NCBI GenBank assembly: GCA_037953625.1
Contig: CM075652.1
Coordinates: 39,240,501-39,304,500, forward strand
Direction of reading: 5' to 3'
Origin: Crotalaria pallida
Taxonomy: Eukaryota > Streptophyta > Magnoliopsida > Fabales > Fabaceae
DNA: 64,000 nt
The notes under the pieces are model-generated. The model was given only the letters and a program-made list of their open reading frames with translations. It ran no database searches and was not told the origin of the DNA. A program made the position numbers and the translations under genes. This document shows, piece by piece, positions 33,421 through 44,044 of this stretch. Numbering within the stretch: position 1 is the first letter of the stretch; each line of letters begins with the position of its first letter.

Positions 33421-34048
33421 GGACGTCAAACAAATTAAGATCGAGAAGGTGTTCAACCTGCTAGGATGCGAGTTAGATTCGAGTATAGGTAATCTGAGTT
33501 TATCCTTTCTCTGATCGGAATTAACGTAATCAATGTTTTCGATTGCTTTAATTAAATCGTTTTGTAATCTGAAAACTTGAGCAGGTCTTTGACTTGAATT
33601 TCTGTGATCAAAACCCTTATCACAGTTGGATGTGATAAATATCTTTGGGCGCTACAGAAAGAGAAAGATCAGTTAAGACTAGAGAGATTAACAACCACCA
33701 GGATAGGACAAGTATTTGTCTCCCCAACGGAAATGTCTCTAGAAACTGACAATATGTCTATGTCTGATAGTGACAATAATACTCCTTATCTGTAAGTTCA
33801 TCCAACTTAAAAGATATATCGTATAGTCTTTCTTGAGAAAGATTATATCTGAAAGGGATGATTTTATTATTGATAGTTAAAATATTAGGATTGATCAACC
33901 TAATGTTTATGACTGTTAAGGAATAAAATCATACAAATGATTCCTTACTCGTGCTTGGGTGATCAGAGTGTGCAACGGGTCAAGTTTTTCCTCAAAAAGA
34001 TCTTTGGGAAATGTTTTAATTGAGGAGTATATATATATATATATATAT
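33421..34048. other. Unassigned interior of the Tekay-like element
   Basis: No recognisable protein. A short open frame (33604-33795) matches nothing I know. It ends in a (TA)n run into which solo LTR A inserted. Confidence 0.4.
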
Positions 34049-34420
34049 TGTAACATCCCAAATTTAATTCCAAGTAGAAATATTGAGTTAATAGGCCTAG
34101 AGCGTAGAAAATGGGTAGATTAATTGCTTAAAGAATTTTGGGAGATAGGTGAGTAGTAATTATAAGTACTAGGGGTTGTATAGAAGGCATTTGTAGCATC
34201 GAGCAAAGTTGTCTAAGCGAAATCGGGGGTTAAATCGGCGTTTTGGATGTTAGAAATCGACCGAAAAGAGAAAATTAGAAATTTATAATAGGATGCTAAG
34301 AAAATAAATTCCACCGTTGGATATGAAGTTTATGGGGTGAAGAAGCTTATCTAAAAATTTGGACCCGATCCGACGGTTAACGAAAAAGTTACGGCGAATC
34401 GAAGATTTGGAATTCTGGTG

Positions 34421-34676
34421 CACGCCCAGGCGCACCGGTGCACTCCCAGGCGCGTGCACTGTTCATTGGTGCACCAGCCAGTGGAAAAACCGCCCAGGCG
34501 AGGCCCCAATTTGCCCAGGCGGGCGGAAATCGCACCAGCTGCACCAGTTTCGCATTTTGGCGCGCCAAACCCCCACCAAACCGCACCAGCGTGCACACCA
34601 GCGCGCGTCAGCAGCACCAACTGGTGCTGGATTCTCGCCCAAGCGAGTAAAGGCTCGCCCAAGCGAGCGGCGCAGA
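34421..34676. repeat. GC-rich palindromic cassette of solo LTR A
   Basis: CGCCCAGGCGC, CACCAGC and GCGCGCC-like motifs are repeated in a block much richer in GC than its surroundings. The block occupies the same place where other LTR A copies carry ATCGAT or CTCGAG palindromes. Confidence 0.8.
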
Positions 34677-35303
34677 CCAGATCAGATCTGGTGCGTCCAA
34701 AATTCAACTTGGTGGCTAAGTTTTGATTATAAGCCACACGATTTGGTGCTGCTTCATGGCTGATCATATGGGCATCTAGGCACCTCATTTCCTCATTTCA
34801 TCACCCTCATCAACCCATCATCTTCATCAACTTTCTCTCAACTCCAAGAACATCTCCATCACCATTCCTTCTCAAACACTAGATTCTTGGGCACCTCAAA
34901 CCCAAAATCAACCAAACCCATCAAGCTTGCATCATGGATTTTGATTGAAGTCTCATTCCTTCCCTCTCCCTTGACTCACAAATTTCTCCCTCCTTCCCTC
35001 TTCTTGGTTTTCAAATTCCACCATTATTGGAGTAAGTTAAGCTTCATGTCATAATATTAATTTCCTTCCCTTCCAAATTCGTTTTCTCTCTCCCTCTCCA
35101 CCATCAATGGTGGTTTTCACCACTAGGCTCTTGAGACTTCACTTTTTATTTGAGGCTTGACTTGAATCATGGCATAAATGTTGATCCCTCTCTTTTATGA
35201 CTCTTTATTTTAGGTTCCTTCCTAATCCTATGGCTTGGTATCTCCTTGGTGGGCAAACTCAAGCATAGGGCATTTGGAATCTCCTTATTCTTAAGTATTT
35301 GAG

Positions 35304-36887
35304 GTAAGGGAGTGGATATAGTGAGCTTTACCTTGTTCTAGGGAGTAGGTTCTAGTTAGAATATAATACTTGTTAGGATTATGTGTTAGGGGGGAAAATT
35401 AGATTATAAATCCCTAGGTTATTGAATATGAAATTCTAATTAATTAAATGTGCATGATGATTGGATGTTATGACTAGGAAAGGGAAACCCAATAATAATA
35501 TAAGAATGAATTATTTGATAACTGAAACTTGGTTAATGATCATATTGAAGTACATGAGGAATTGGGTAATGTGAAAGTGAAGTTGACATAAATGATTTCT
35601 ATGATTATGTGTAAACGAAAGTGAAAGATGATATATATAAATTAAAATTAAGGGCAATCTAAATGCTGGGCAATAAAAGAGAATACTACTTGGTATGATT
35701 GTGATAATTGAGAAAGGAAAAGAATAAGGAAACTACAAGAATGACTAGTTGTTGAATGTGTGTTGTTGTACTCAAATGTGTTACAATTAATTGAACAAGA
35801 AAGTGAATAATTCTTGGCCTCTGAATTGAGGCGCCGAACACTGAAAATGTGGTTTATGCGTTGGCCTCTGATTTGAGGTGACGACTAAAGGAAAGATTTG
35901 ATAATTGATATAGGGAATGAGTATGGATAAAGAATGAATGGGAAATGTGTGTAAGTGTATTTGTGATTGTATGTGCTAAGTTGTTTGTGTAAGATGGTGA
36001 AAGTATGATTTTGCCTCTGATGTGAGGTAATGTGAAATGAAAATGTAACAAGTGCGTTGGCCTCTGTTTTGAGGTGACGATTAATGGAAAGTGATGATTT
36101 GGCTGACCTCTGATATGAGGGGCACAAAATGAATGAAAGCGTGTGTTGACCTCTGACCTGAGGGGCACGAAAAGGAATAAAGTGAATGGGTGTTGACCTC
36201 TGACTTGAGGGACACCATATGAATTAAAGTGAATGAGTGTTGACCTCTGACCTGAGGGACACAGAATGAAATAAAGTGTTGACCTCTGACCTGAGGGACA
36301 CGATATGAATTAAAATTAATTGAGTGTTGACCTCTGACCTGAGGGACACTGGAATAAATAATGAGTTGGGTGTTGACCTCTGACCTGAGGGATACCGGAT
36401 GAAATGTGTATCGGTGTGTTGACCTCTGACCTGAGAGACACATCGTGAATTAAGAGATTGATGTGTTGACCTCTGACCTGAGGGACACAATATGAATTAT
36501 AATGAATGGGTGTTGACCTTTGACCTGAGGGGCACATAATTTAAATAAGGAAAAGAATGGGGGCCTCAGATTGAGGTGACAAACGTGTTGAATGAAATTG
36601 TACATTGGCCTCTGATTTGAGGTGATGTACCTAAATAAAGTAAGTGTGCGAAATGATTAATGAAATGGATGTTGAGATAAATAAGGAAAATGGATGTGGA
36701 AATGAATAATGGAAACGGATGTTGACATGAATAATTAAAAGGGAAATTTGGAATGAATAATGAGTATGGTGTACAATATGTGAATATCTGTTTAATTGCT
36801 ATTTGTGCTTGACCTAGCGGGTCGTTATGTCTAGTTAGAAACTGCCTTCTATTTCATGTGCAATGCTCACTCCCTTACGTTTTTCAG
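35304..36887 (+). other. Predicted intron in solo LTR A
   Basis: The donor is TTTGAG/GTAAGGGAGTGG. The acceptor is TTTTTCAG/GTATGG behind GCTCACTCCCTTACG. Length is 1584 bp. The matching sites in the copy at 61171 are 62257/62258 and 63542/63543. The hairpin array lies in the middle. Prediction only. Confidence 0.55.
35815..36625. repeat. Tandem hairpin array, CCTC-N6-GAGG type
   Basis: About 16 units share a centre CCTCTGACCTGAGG or CCTCTGATTTGAGG. The core block 36140-36540 has a spacing near 47 bp. Around the inner CCTC/GAGG stem sit outer arms that differ between units but pair within a unit, such as GTACAT with ATGTAC (about 36600) and CGT with ACG. Confidence 0.85.
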
Positions 36888-36889
36888 GT

Positions 36890-36952
36890 ATGGAGATTGA
36901 GTTGGCACAGCCCCCGGCCGAGCAGGAGTACTTTCCCTTACAGGGAGAGTAG
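36890..36952 (+). CDS. Short open frame after the LTR A splice acceptor
   Basis: Twenty codons from MEIELAQPPAEQE to a TAG. It starts two bases after the predicted acceptor. The other LTR A copy (63543-63608) keeps the frame as TEIELAQPPAEQE with no ATG and several replacements. It may be the end of a spliced leader frame or merely conserved sequence. Confidence 0.25.
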   Translation: MEIELAQPPAEQEYFPLQGE

Positions 36953-37361
36953 GGCGTTATGGGTTTAGATCATAATATGGACCTAAGCCTCCTATACTAT
37001 TTTGATGTAAATTTGTTATAAATCTTTTTAAATGAGGCTTAGGATGTTTTGTTTTGATAAAGTATTGTGTTTTGGTTTTCGATGCTCCAACTTAATATTT
37101 CCGCTAATACTCTGATTAATTAATGAACTCTGATATATTTGGAGCCCGTAGGGCCTTGTTATGAATTAGACATACATATTCTGAAGCCCTGCTGGCTACT
37201 TGATGTTTAATTGAAATTTCTTATCACAGGTTAAATTTTGGAATAGTCCTAAAAACAAACAAAACTCCGTCCGTTTGACGGGTGATTTTAATATAATAAA
37301 CAATGAATTTTTAAGTCCGTATCTTAATATAAGGGGAATTCAGGGTAAAAATCTTAGGTGT

Positions 37362-37370
<9 letters not shown>

Positions 37371-37393
<23 letters not shown>

Positions 37394-37790
37394 AAAGGTA
37401 TTATTCGAAAAAGTTTTAGTCAAAAGATTTCATTTGAAGTAATTGCAAAATGTTTTAATTTAGAATTATGAAGTTGAAATGTGTTGTTCAGAAAAAGTTT
37501 TCCTCGAAAAGTTTATTGGGAAAAGTTTTTATTTAAGCTATGTATTTGAAACATCTTGTCCGGAAAAAGGTGTTATTCGAGAAAAGTTTTATTTCAAATA
37601 TTTAGTGAAATATTTTGAGTCAGGGAATTTAAAGAAGTATAAGAAATTCTTTTAAGTGGGGAAGGATTTTCCCTAATGATATTTAAAAAAAATAATAATA
37701 ACATCAGAATAGTCTTTTATTAAATTTTGAGAACGTGTAATTTTGAAGGGTTAATTTCGGGGACGAAATTCCTTTTAAGTGGGGAAGTAG
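37371..37790 (+). other. 3' non-coding end and polypurine tract of the Tekay-like element
   Basis: AT-rich sequence holds repeated GAAAAAGTTTT-like motifs. TTTCGGGGACGAAATTCC (about 37755) and then AAGTGGGGAAG directly before the LTR at 37791 are the Tekay-type end and purine tract. Confidence 0.7.
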
Positions 37791-39109
37791 TGTAACACCC
37801 CAAAATTTTAATCCCTGATTAATGAAATGTTAATTATAAAGTTTATTATAATTAATTATTTCTATTTTAATCTTTGGTTAAAATCTGTGTTTATGTTATT
37901 AATGAATGTGGGAATTTAATTTGGCAATTATATTTATGCATAAATAAATATTTTGCACATTAGTCCCTGTTTGGGGACCTAGAAGTATTATAGGAAAGGT
38001 TTTGGAGGGAAAGAAAATAAAATATATATTTTTCAAAAAGTTGCCAAAATACTCGAGTATTTCTGAGAGTAGTCGAGTATTCTGGTCAGAGTTGGACGAG
38101 TTAGTGCGTCTTGGTGAGTCACCACCAACGATTCTCGCCGTTTGACACGAAATCACCACTCCAACACGTCTCAGGCCTCCGTGTCGAGCTGCATGAGCTT
38201 GGTGGAGGGCTATTTAAGCTTTGGTTGATGAATCAACCCCTCCATTTGCCAAATTTGTGAAGTTCTGCATTGGTTAGGGTTCCTGAATCGTTCCAATCGA
38301 TTCTCCTTCTCTGTGTTGATTCGAACCACAAACTATACACCAATACGAAGCTCACATCATGAGCTTTGTATAGACATAAAAATTGTGAGCTGAGTGTGAG
38401 TGTGTTGGTAGAATCGAAGCTGGGAAGTTGAGGTTCGTTTGCTGTCATCAGTTCTGGGAGCTTACTTTGATCTCTGATTTTCGTAAGCTCACGTATTCTC
38501 TGAGTCTCAAATTGGTTTCTATAGTTAGTATGTGTTGCATAGAGCTTAGAAATACTAATTTCCTCAATTGTTATCTCTGTTTTCTATGTCAACCAATTCG
38601 GTTTTGGTGCCCTGCTCAAACTGTCTTGCATGTTGGTGCTTGAAGTCGTTTTTGGTGTTAAAGGAGTTTTTCTTGTGAATTTTCTGTTGATTCTCAACTG
38701 TGAGGCAAGGGGAAAGCTTTCTATTCACTAGATAGAGTTTAAATTGCATGGATTTGATTAGAGAGCCACCAAGAGGCTCTAAGGGCTTAGTTTGAATAGG
38801 GAGATTGGTTTGGAGACCATCCTGTGCTCTAAAATGGTTTTGAGCAAGTTTAATATGTTGCATGCAAGCTATTTGGAACTTAAAATCATGAGAATTCTGA
38901 GTTTTATGCAAATTGATATGTTAAGTTGTGAATTTTCTAAGTTTTATGCATAATCTTATGAATCTCTGTGAATCCTGTAATTTGATGTGTTCTAAGTGCT
39001 TGAACATGTTTATTATATGTTATATTAACTCTGTTGATCATTGGATTGGATTGAAAATGGTTAGAATTGAAAATGGTATGTTAAAACCAAGTTTCCAGTC
39101 TGTTCTGTA

Positions 39110-39445
39110 TGAAAAGACTCGTGTACTTGGCTTGACACTCGAGTATTTTGTGATAAAATAGTGTGTCTTTTGCTCCAACACTCGAGTATCAGGTCTAGAA
39201 CTCGAGTATGGACTAATGTAACAAGAGTACTTTTTGATGAACCACTCGAGTAATGCATGAACCACTCGAGTATTCTGGAATTGATGAAGAACACTCGAGT
39301 ATTCATGAACTACTCGAGTATTTTTAAGGATCTGAAATCTGACTTTTCTGAAAAGCATGAACGACTTGAGTACCCATGAACTACTCGAGTAATCTGGAAA
39401 GACTGAAGAACTACTCGAGTATTCTGAAGAACACTCGAGTATTTC
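39110..39445. repeat. ACTCGAGTA palindrome array, 3' LTR
   Basis: It is the same array as 28160-28500 with a few lost palindromes (for example ACTCGTGTA at its start). Confidence 0.85.
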
Positions 39446-40164
39446 TGCCCAGAAAATTAAAATACCATTTTTTATTCTGAATATTCTGTTAATACTTAAA
39501 TGATAATAATCCAAGTGATCTAAGACGTAAAAGAAATTGATTGATGATATGGTTATTCCGTTTGGATGACGGAACATGGCTCGGGTGGCACGATATATAT
39601 ATCAACCAATTCCTTTAAGTTAAGATATTGCATTCATTCTGGAGTTCGGATGCTAGATCGTTTATCATGTTTTGGTAACATGAGGAGGGCCTCAGGGAGT
39701 GCCAACTAACGGCTTGCTTGATGACACGTTATGGTGGACGACGTGGCCAGCATAGTGAGATGTTGATGATATGGTTATTCCGTTTGGATGACGGGACGTT
39801 GCTCGGGTGGCATGTTATGTACCATTTCCAAGCTTGTCGTGTACATTCTTGGTGAATGTACGAATGTTGTACACCTAGGAGTACAACGCACTGTTGAGTG
39901 CTGGACGAAGTAAAGGATGGACGTCAGAGAGTGACATAGATTGATGGAGATAGGATTGAGAGCTAGATTCATACATCATGCCACTCATTTAACCTAAAGT
40001 TGATAAATGAAATAAGTATGAGCATCTTACTTGCATTAAATACTTGCTAAGTGCTAAATGTGGTTGTTGATTATTGCTGCATGTTTACATATTCATATTG
40101 CGCATTTATTTATGCTCTATTTATTATGTGTATAGAATTGCTTATCCCTGTGCCCTTGTAGGTG

Positions 40165-40635
40165 ATGTCACGTTACATCGCTTGCATCGAGATCCAGCCA
40201 CTTCCTAGTGGCATATGGATCTACGAGGATCACCGAGCGGTATTCGAGGGTGAGGTAGAAGTTACCTTCTATCACCCCAACCCGCTTATCCAGTTTCGTC
40301 CTCGTAGATTTAGGATCCCCATCATGTACACTATGCACGTATCACCCTTTTACACTTACCATGGACCACCTCCCACACGACCAGCTCGCCCATATCATCG
40401 TTTTCGTTTTCGTCCTACCCGCTCACACCCTTTTTCTTCTAGAGTCGTCCGCGAGGAGACTCGCCCATCTGATCCGAGGTGCCCTGTTAGGGTCTCACTA
40501 TCACCTGACCCTGTACCCAGTGGTAGGGTACGCACTCCTTCGGATGAGATCGAGGAGGATCCTGTGGAGGACGAGAGCGTAGGTGAGCCTATCGTGCACT
40601 CTACCGGGAGTCAGTGGAGGAACGATGATCCCTAG
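40165..40635 (+). CDS. Open frame of unknown function inside the 3' LTR
   Basis: It encodes 156 residues from MSRYIACIEI to GSQWRNDDP. It is the longer, probably ancestral version of 29217-29636: basic and aromatic first, then Pro/Ser-rich, then acidic. It ends at CCCTAG, overlapping a donor-like TAG/GTATGTG. No known domain was recognised. Confidence 0.4.
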   Translation: MSRYIACIEIQPLPSGIWIYEDHRAVFEGEVEVTFYHPNPLIQFRPRRFRIPIMYTMHVSPFYTYHGPPPTRPARPYHRFRFRPTRSHPFSSRVVREETRPSDPRCPVRVSLSPDPVPSGRVRTPSDEIEEDPVEDESVGEPIVHSTGSQWRNDDP

Positions 40636-40944
40636 GTATGTGCATATGGTAGATGATGAGGATCGGGGGATCTGGTGTGATGGATGCTGTGGAGGAGATG
40701 ATGCTGCTGCTGTGATGTTGGATGATGACTACTGCTGCTACTGGGATATTTCTACTACTACTACTACTGCTGCTGCTACCTGATCTATGTGACCAGCTCT
40801 AGAGTTTATATTTTGAGATGTATATGTATATTATAGATATGCTTTTGAGAACTCTAGAGTTATGGTTTACTTTTGATATAGATCTTTTATTATGGACTTG
40901 TATGGGATCTTGGAGACACGACTTATGGACTATGTATTTCTTGA

Positions 40945-40985
<41 letters not shown>

Positions 40986-41393
40986 TATGTTTATATTACA
41001 ACTGTGCATAGTCCTATTATTTCCGCTTACTCTGATAAAGATTATTTAAAGAATTTGGCGACAATGTTTGAAAATGGTATCAGTTCCGCAAAAAGAAAGC
41101 ATGGTGGCATCTCTTAGGTTTTTATTTAAGAAAACGCAATTTCAAAGAATAGATGCTATCTTGATAGTGAAATGATTTCCTTGTTTTAGAAAAACGCCAA
41201 ATTCAATATTTGAAATGATACGAAATCTTAACTCCAAGGATTCCATATTTTGGTTTGTGCACCCGCTCGCTTTAGACAAGAAAAAGGAAAAAAATTTAAC
41301 CTGATATTTTCTAATGCTAAACAAGTCCATAACTGATTCGAGTAATAGTATATTTATTACTCTAATTTCGATTATTATATTGAGGGTGTCACA

Positions 41394-41736
41394 CTAGCTT
41401 AACGGCAGGAACTAGAACCTTCATAGCCGAAACCAGTGCCAACATTCATAACTTGGAGGTACGAGTGGACCAATTGACCAATCAGATGTCAAAGATCATA
41501 ACTAACTCCAAGGAGCGATGCATGGCAGTCACCCTTCGAAGTGGCAAGTCATATGAGGAGCCATTAAAGAAGGATGATGCAATTGAGGTTGAGTAGAAGG
41601 AGAGGGGCAAAAGCAACCAAGTGGAGGAGGCTCAACTGCAATGCAACAGACGCAGGATCCACCTGCGGATCTCGAGAAAGAGAAAGGCACACCTAAACCA
41701 ACACCACTACCTCCGAGGATTCCTTATCCTTAGAGG
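41394..41736 (+). pseudogene. Athila-type gag, second part after the Tekay-like insertion
   Basis: The frame resumes as LTAGTRTFIAETSANIHNL, then EVRVDQLTNQ and AVTLRSGKSYEEPLKKDDA, matching 20290-20560 of the sister element. A TAG follows IEVE (about 41595), and frameshifts separate it from the protease frame starting at 41737. Confidence 0.85.
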
Positions 41737-42474
41737 TTGAAGAAAGAGGATGACCTGAAGCAATTCTCCAAATTCTTGGAGATGCTACGGAAGGTGCAGA
41801 TCAACATCCTGTTTGCAGAGGCTCTAGCACAAATGCCTCTATATGCGAGATTCATGAAGGAGTTGCTGACGAAGAAGAAGTGGATGCTCACCGAGGAGAC
41901 ATTCCCGATAGCAGAGAAGTGCAGCAACATCATCAAATCCAACCTTCCACCAAAGCTGAAGGATCCAGGTAGCTTCACCATTTTAGTTAACATACACAAG
42001 GAGTACTCAGGTAAGGCTCTTTGTGACTTAGGAGCTAGCGTAAACATTATGCCAATGTATGTCTGTGAAGCATTAAATTTAGGAGAGGTTAAGCCTACTC
42101 CGACATTACTTCAGTTAGCTGATAGAGCCACCCTCCGCCCATATGGAGAGGTGGAAGATATTCTGGTAAAGGTGAAAGATTTTATCCTGCCCTTGGATTT
42201 CATGATCTTAGATGTGGAAGAGGATGAAAATATTCCTCTAATTTTTGGAAGGCCATTCTTGGCCACAGTAGGGGCAGTGATTGATGTGCCTAGGGGAGAA
42301 GTAATTCTTCGAGTGAATGATGAGCAAACTACAATTAAAATTTTTGAAAAACCACCAATCACAGCGGAGAACTTCGCTCCTCTCATGTGCATTCAACACT
42401 CGAATGGAGAGAGTGTTGGAAAGAATTTGAAAAGCAAGGTGCGACCCTTGAAAGGATCTTGGCAACCACCCTAA
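41737..42474 (+). CDS. Athila-type gag C-end and aspartic protease, open
   Basis: It encodes 245 residues. First comes the conserved linker QFSKFLEMLRKVQINI, then AQMPLYARFMKELL. The protease core is LCDLGASVNIMPMYVCEAL, with catalytic Asp in D-L-G-A. Then come LRPYGEVEDILVKVKDF and IPLIFGRPFLATVGA. A flap-to-end VIDVPRGEVILRV follows. This is the best preserved coding part of either Athila-like element. It would cleave gag after assembly. It probably belonged to one long gag-protease frame; the ATG at 41737 is not likely a natural start. Confidence 0.8.
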   Translation: MKKEDDLKQFSKFLEMLRKVQINILFAEALAQMPLYARFMKELLTKKKWMLTEETFPIAEKCSNIIKSNLPPKLKDPGSFTILVNIHKEYSGKALCDLGASVNIMPMYVCEALNLGEVKPTPTLLQLADRATLRPYGEVEDILVKVKDFILPLDFMILDVEEDENIPLIFGRPFLATVGAVIDVPRGEVILRVNDEQTTIKIFEKPPITAENFAPLMCIQHSNGESVGKNLKSKVRPLKGSWQPP

Positions 42475-44030
42475 CCTCTGAAAAGAGGTGACCCGTCAGG
42501 CTCGTGACGTTAAACAAGCGATTGTTGGGAGGCAACCCAATGTTAAGTAACTCCCTTAGATTTTATTTTTTTTAGGGTAGTTTAGTTTGAGGTAGTTTTA
42601 TAAAAAATATTGAAGTCACAGGTCAAGCCACGCCCAAGCGTGGAGAGGGTGCAGAATCTAAGTTTGGGGGAGTGACCCCATTTGCTCCCATTAGTGCCCA
42701 ATATGTTACCCCATACCTGGTACTTCGCAAAAATATTGTTATGTTTTTCTAGGTAGTTTTTAATTTTTATTTTATAGTTAGGTTAGAATAGTTTGCTTGA
42801 GGACAAGCCAACCTCTAAGTTTGGGGGAGTGGACAAAATAAAAAATTTTCAGACTTGAATTTTTCTCCCATTTTTAGTGTTGGTTTGTATTTTGATAGAA
42901 GTAGGTAATTATTCTAGGCTTAGAACTGTTTTTATGATGATAGGTGTAAATACTTAGTTTATGATTAGACTCATTGATTTTTTTATATTAATTGATTGAG
43001 CTGTAAATATTTTTGAAATCGGGTTATTTTGACAAACTTTTTGAGAATTTGTGATTAGTGAACTGACCTTTAGCCTAGTGAGATTTTGAGCCTAAACACT
43101 GAAGGGGTATGTGATTTATTGAAATATTTTGAGATCCCTATTTCTTTCATGAGTGTTGTTCACTTTGATTTTGTGTTCTAGAACTTGACCTGCGACCATT
43201 TCAAGATTGATTTTTGTTTGCATGCATTATGATGATTAAGGCACTTAGGATGTGTTTTTGTGGCCTTCAACTGATTTGTATTGACATATTTCCCTTAGTT
43301 GCCCATTTTGAGCCAAATGACTATATGATTTTTCTTTGGCACCCTGCATTAATTTCATGATTTGCTGTTAGTACCTTAGGAATTTTGAATGAGCAATTGA
43401 GAGGAATGATTCAAAAAGTGAAAAAATGGTGTAAAGTGTTGTGAGTCTACTTCTCTTCCATGAAATAAATGAAATGAAATAAGAGAAATTTGGAAGAGAG
43501 TAGAGGAAAAAAAATGAAAAGAAAAGAAGAATAGAATAATTGGGAGTTGAGTGTGAGTCCTCTAAGTATTCATTGCTCATTCGTGATTTTTGAGGAAAAT
43601 TTGTTTTTGCATTTAGCCCTTAGTTTTATCCCTTCTTTCTTTTATCCCACCTAACACTTTTAACCATGGCCTCATACAACCAAACATAAGACCTTTTGAT
43701 TTTTCTGTGCATTCAATACTTTCAGTGGCAATTTTGGTCTATGGTCAAGCTTATGGTAACACTTAGTCATTGCATGAACTTGTGTGCATTATTCATATAT
43801 GACCCTTGATACGCATGAGAGATACACACTGTGAGGTTGAGTGTTCATTAGTCCTGAGTTCTTGTGGAATTTGTTTCTCTAACCAGGTTTTAATTGTATA
43901 AATTGCTTGTTAAAATAAGTGTCTGAGTCTGTGAGTCGAAGTCCTAGATTAGGTGTGTACATTTTGATTTAGGAGGTAGTCTTGAGTTTATAACTTTTTA
44001 TTTTACATTTGCCTAGGACATTCAAAATTC
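42475..44030 (+). other. Non-coding spacer between protease and 3' LTR
   Basis: It begins with the conserved post-protease block (42497-42545). It contains TAAGTTTGGGGGAGTG at about 42660 and again near 42820 after GCTTGAGGACAAGCC. The rest is AT-rich with no protein. It matches 17546-19339 in the sister. No pol is present. Confidence 0.65.
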
Positions 44031-44044
44031 TATGTTTGGGGGAG
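44031..44044 (+). other. Polypurine tract of the plus-strand Athila-like element
   Basis: TATGTTTGGGGGAG leads directly into the LTR start TGATTTGGG at 44045. Confidence 0.85.

Larger units (their letters stand above)
34049..37365 (+). mobile_element. Solo LTR A (3317 bp)
   Basis: It starts TGTAACATCCC, ends GGTGTTACA, and is flanked by TATAT on both sides (34044-34048, 37366-37370) within a (TA)n run. No primer site or coding interior is present. It aligns over its length with 61171-64000 and at its start with 11642-12147 and (minus) 57015. It carries the conserved ACCGTTGGAT...ATCCGACGGT block, a GC-rich cassette, a predicted intron with a hairpin array, and a short 3' exon. Confidence 0.88.
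26841..41393 (+). mobile_element. Tekay-like (Ty3/gypsy) element with 3.6-kb LTRs, pol missing
   Basis: The LTRs at 26841-30439 and 37791-41393 both start TGTAACACCCC and end GTGTCACA. Flanks are CTAGT (left) and CTAGC (right), a 5-bp duplication with one difference. An initiator-Met primer site follows the 5' LTR, and a TTTCGGGGACGAAATT block plus the purine tract precede the 3' LTR, as in Tekay-type chromoviruses. The 7.35-kb interior contains a gag-protease relic (30690-31919), decayed sequence, and a nested 3.3-kb solo LTR. RT, RNase H and integrase are not recognisable. Confidence 0.88.
37791..41393 (+). repeat. 3' LTR of the Tekay-like element (3603 bp)
   Basis: It aligns with 26841-30439 throughout. 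Differences include the splice donor (GT to GC), a longer (TA)n run at about 40948-40983, and the intact longer open frame. Confidence 0.9.

Noticed and set aside
36081..36537. Overlapping minus-strand frames with VSLRSEVNTQ or GQRST repeats
   Set aside because: All three frames are open because the tandem unit has no stop. No start, codon bias or family supports a protein.
39038..39577. A 179-codon minus-strand open frame rich in SSS and NTRVV
   Set aside because: It is the reading of the ACTCGAGTA palindrome array. A palindrome lacking stops gives open frames on both strands, and the 5' LTR copy is broken.
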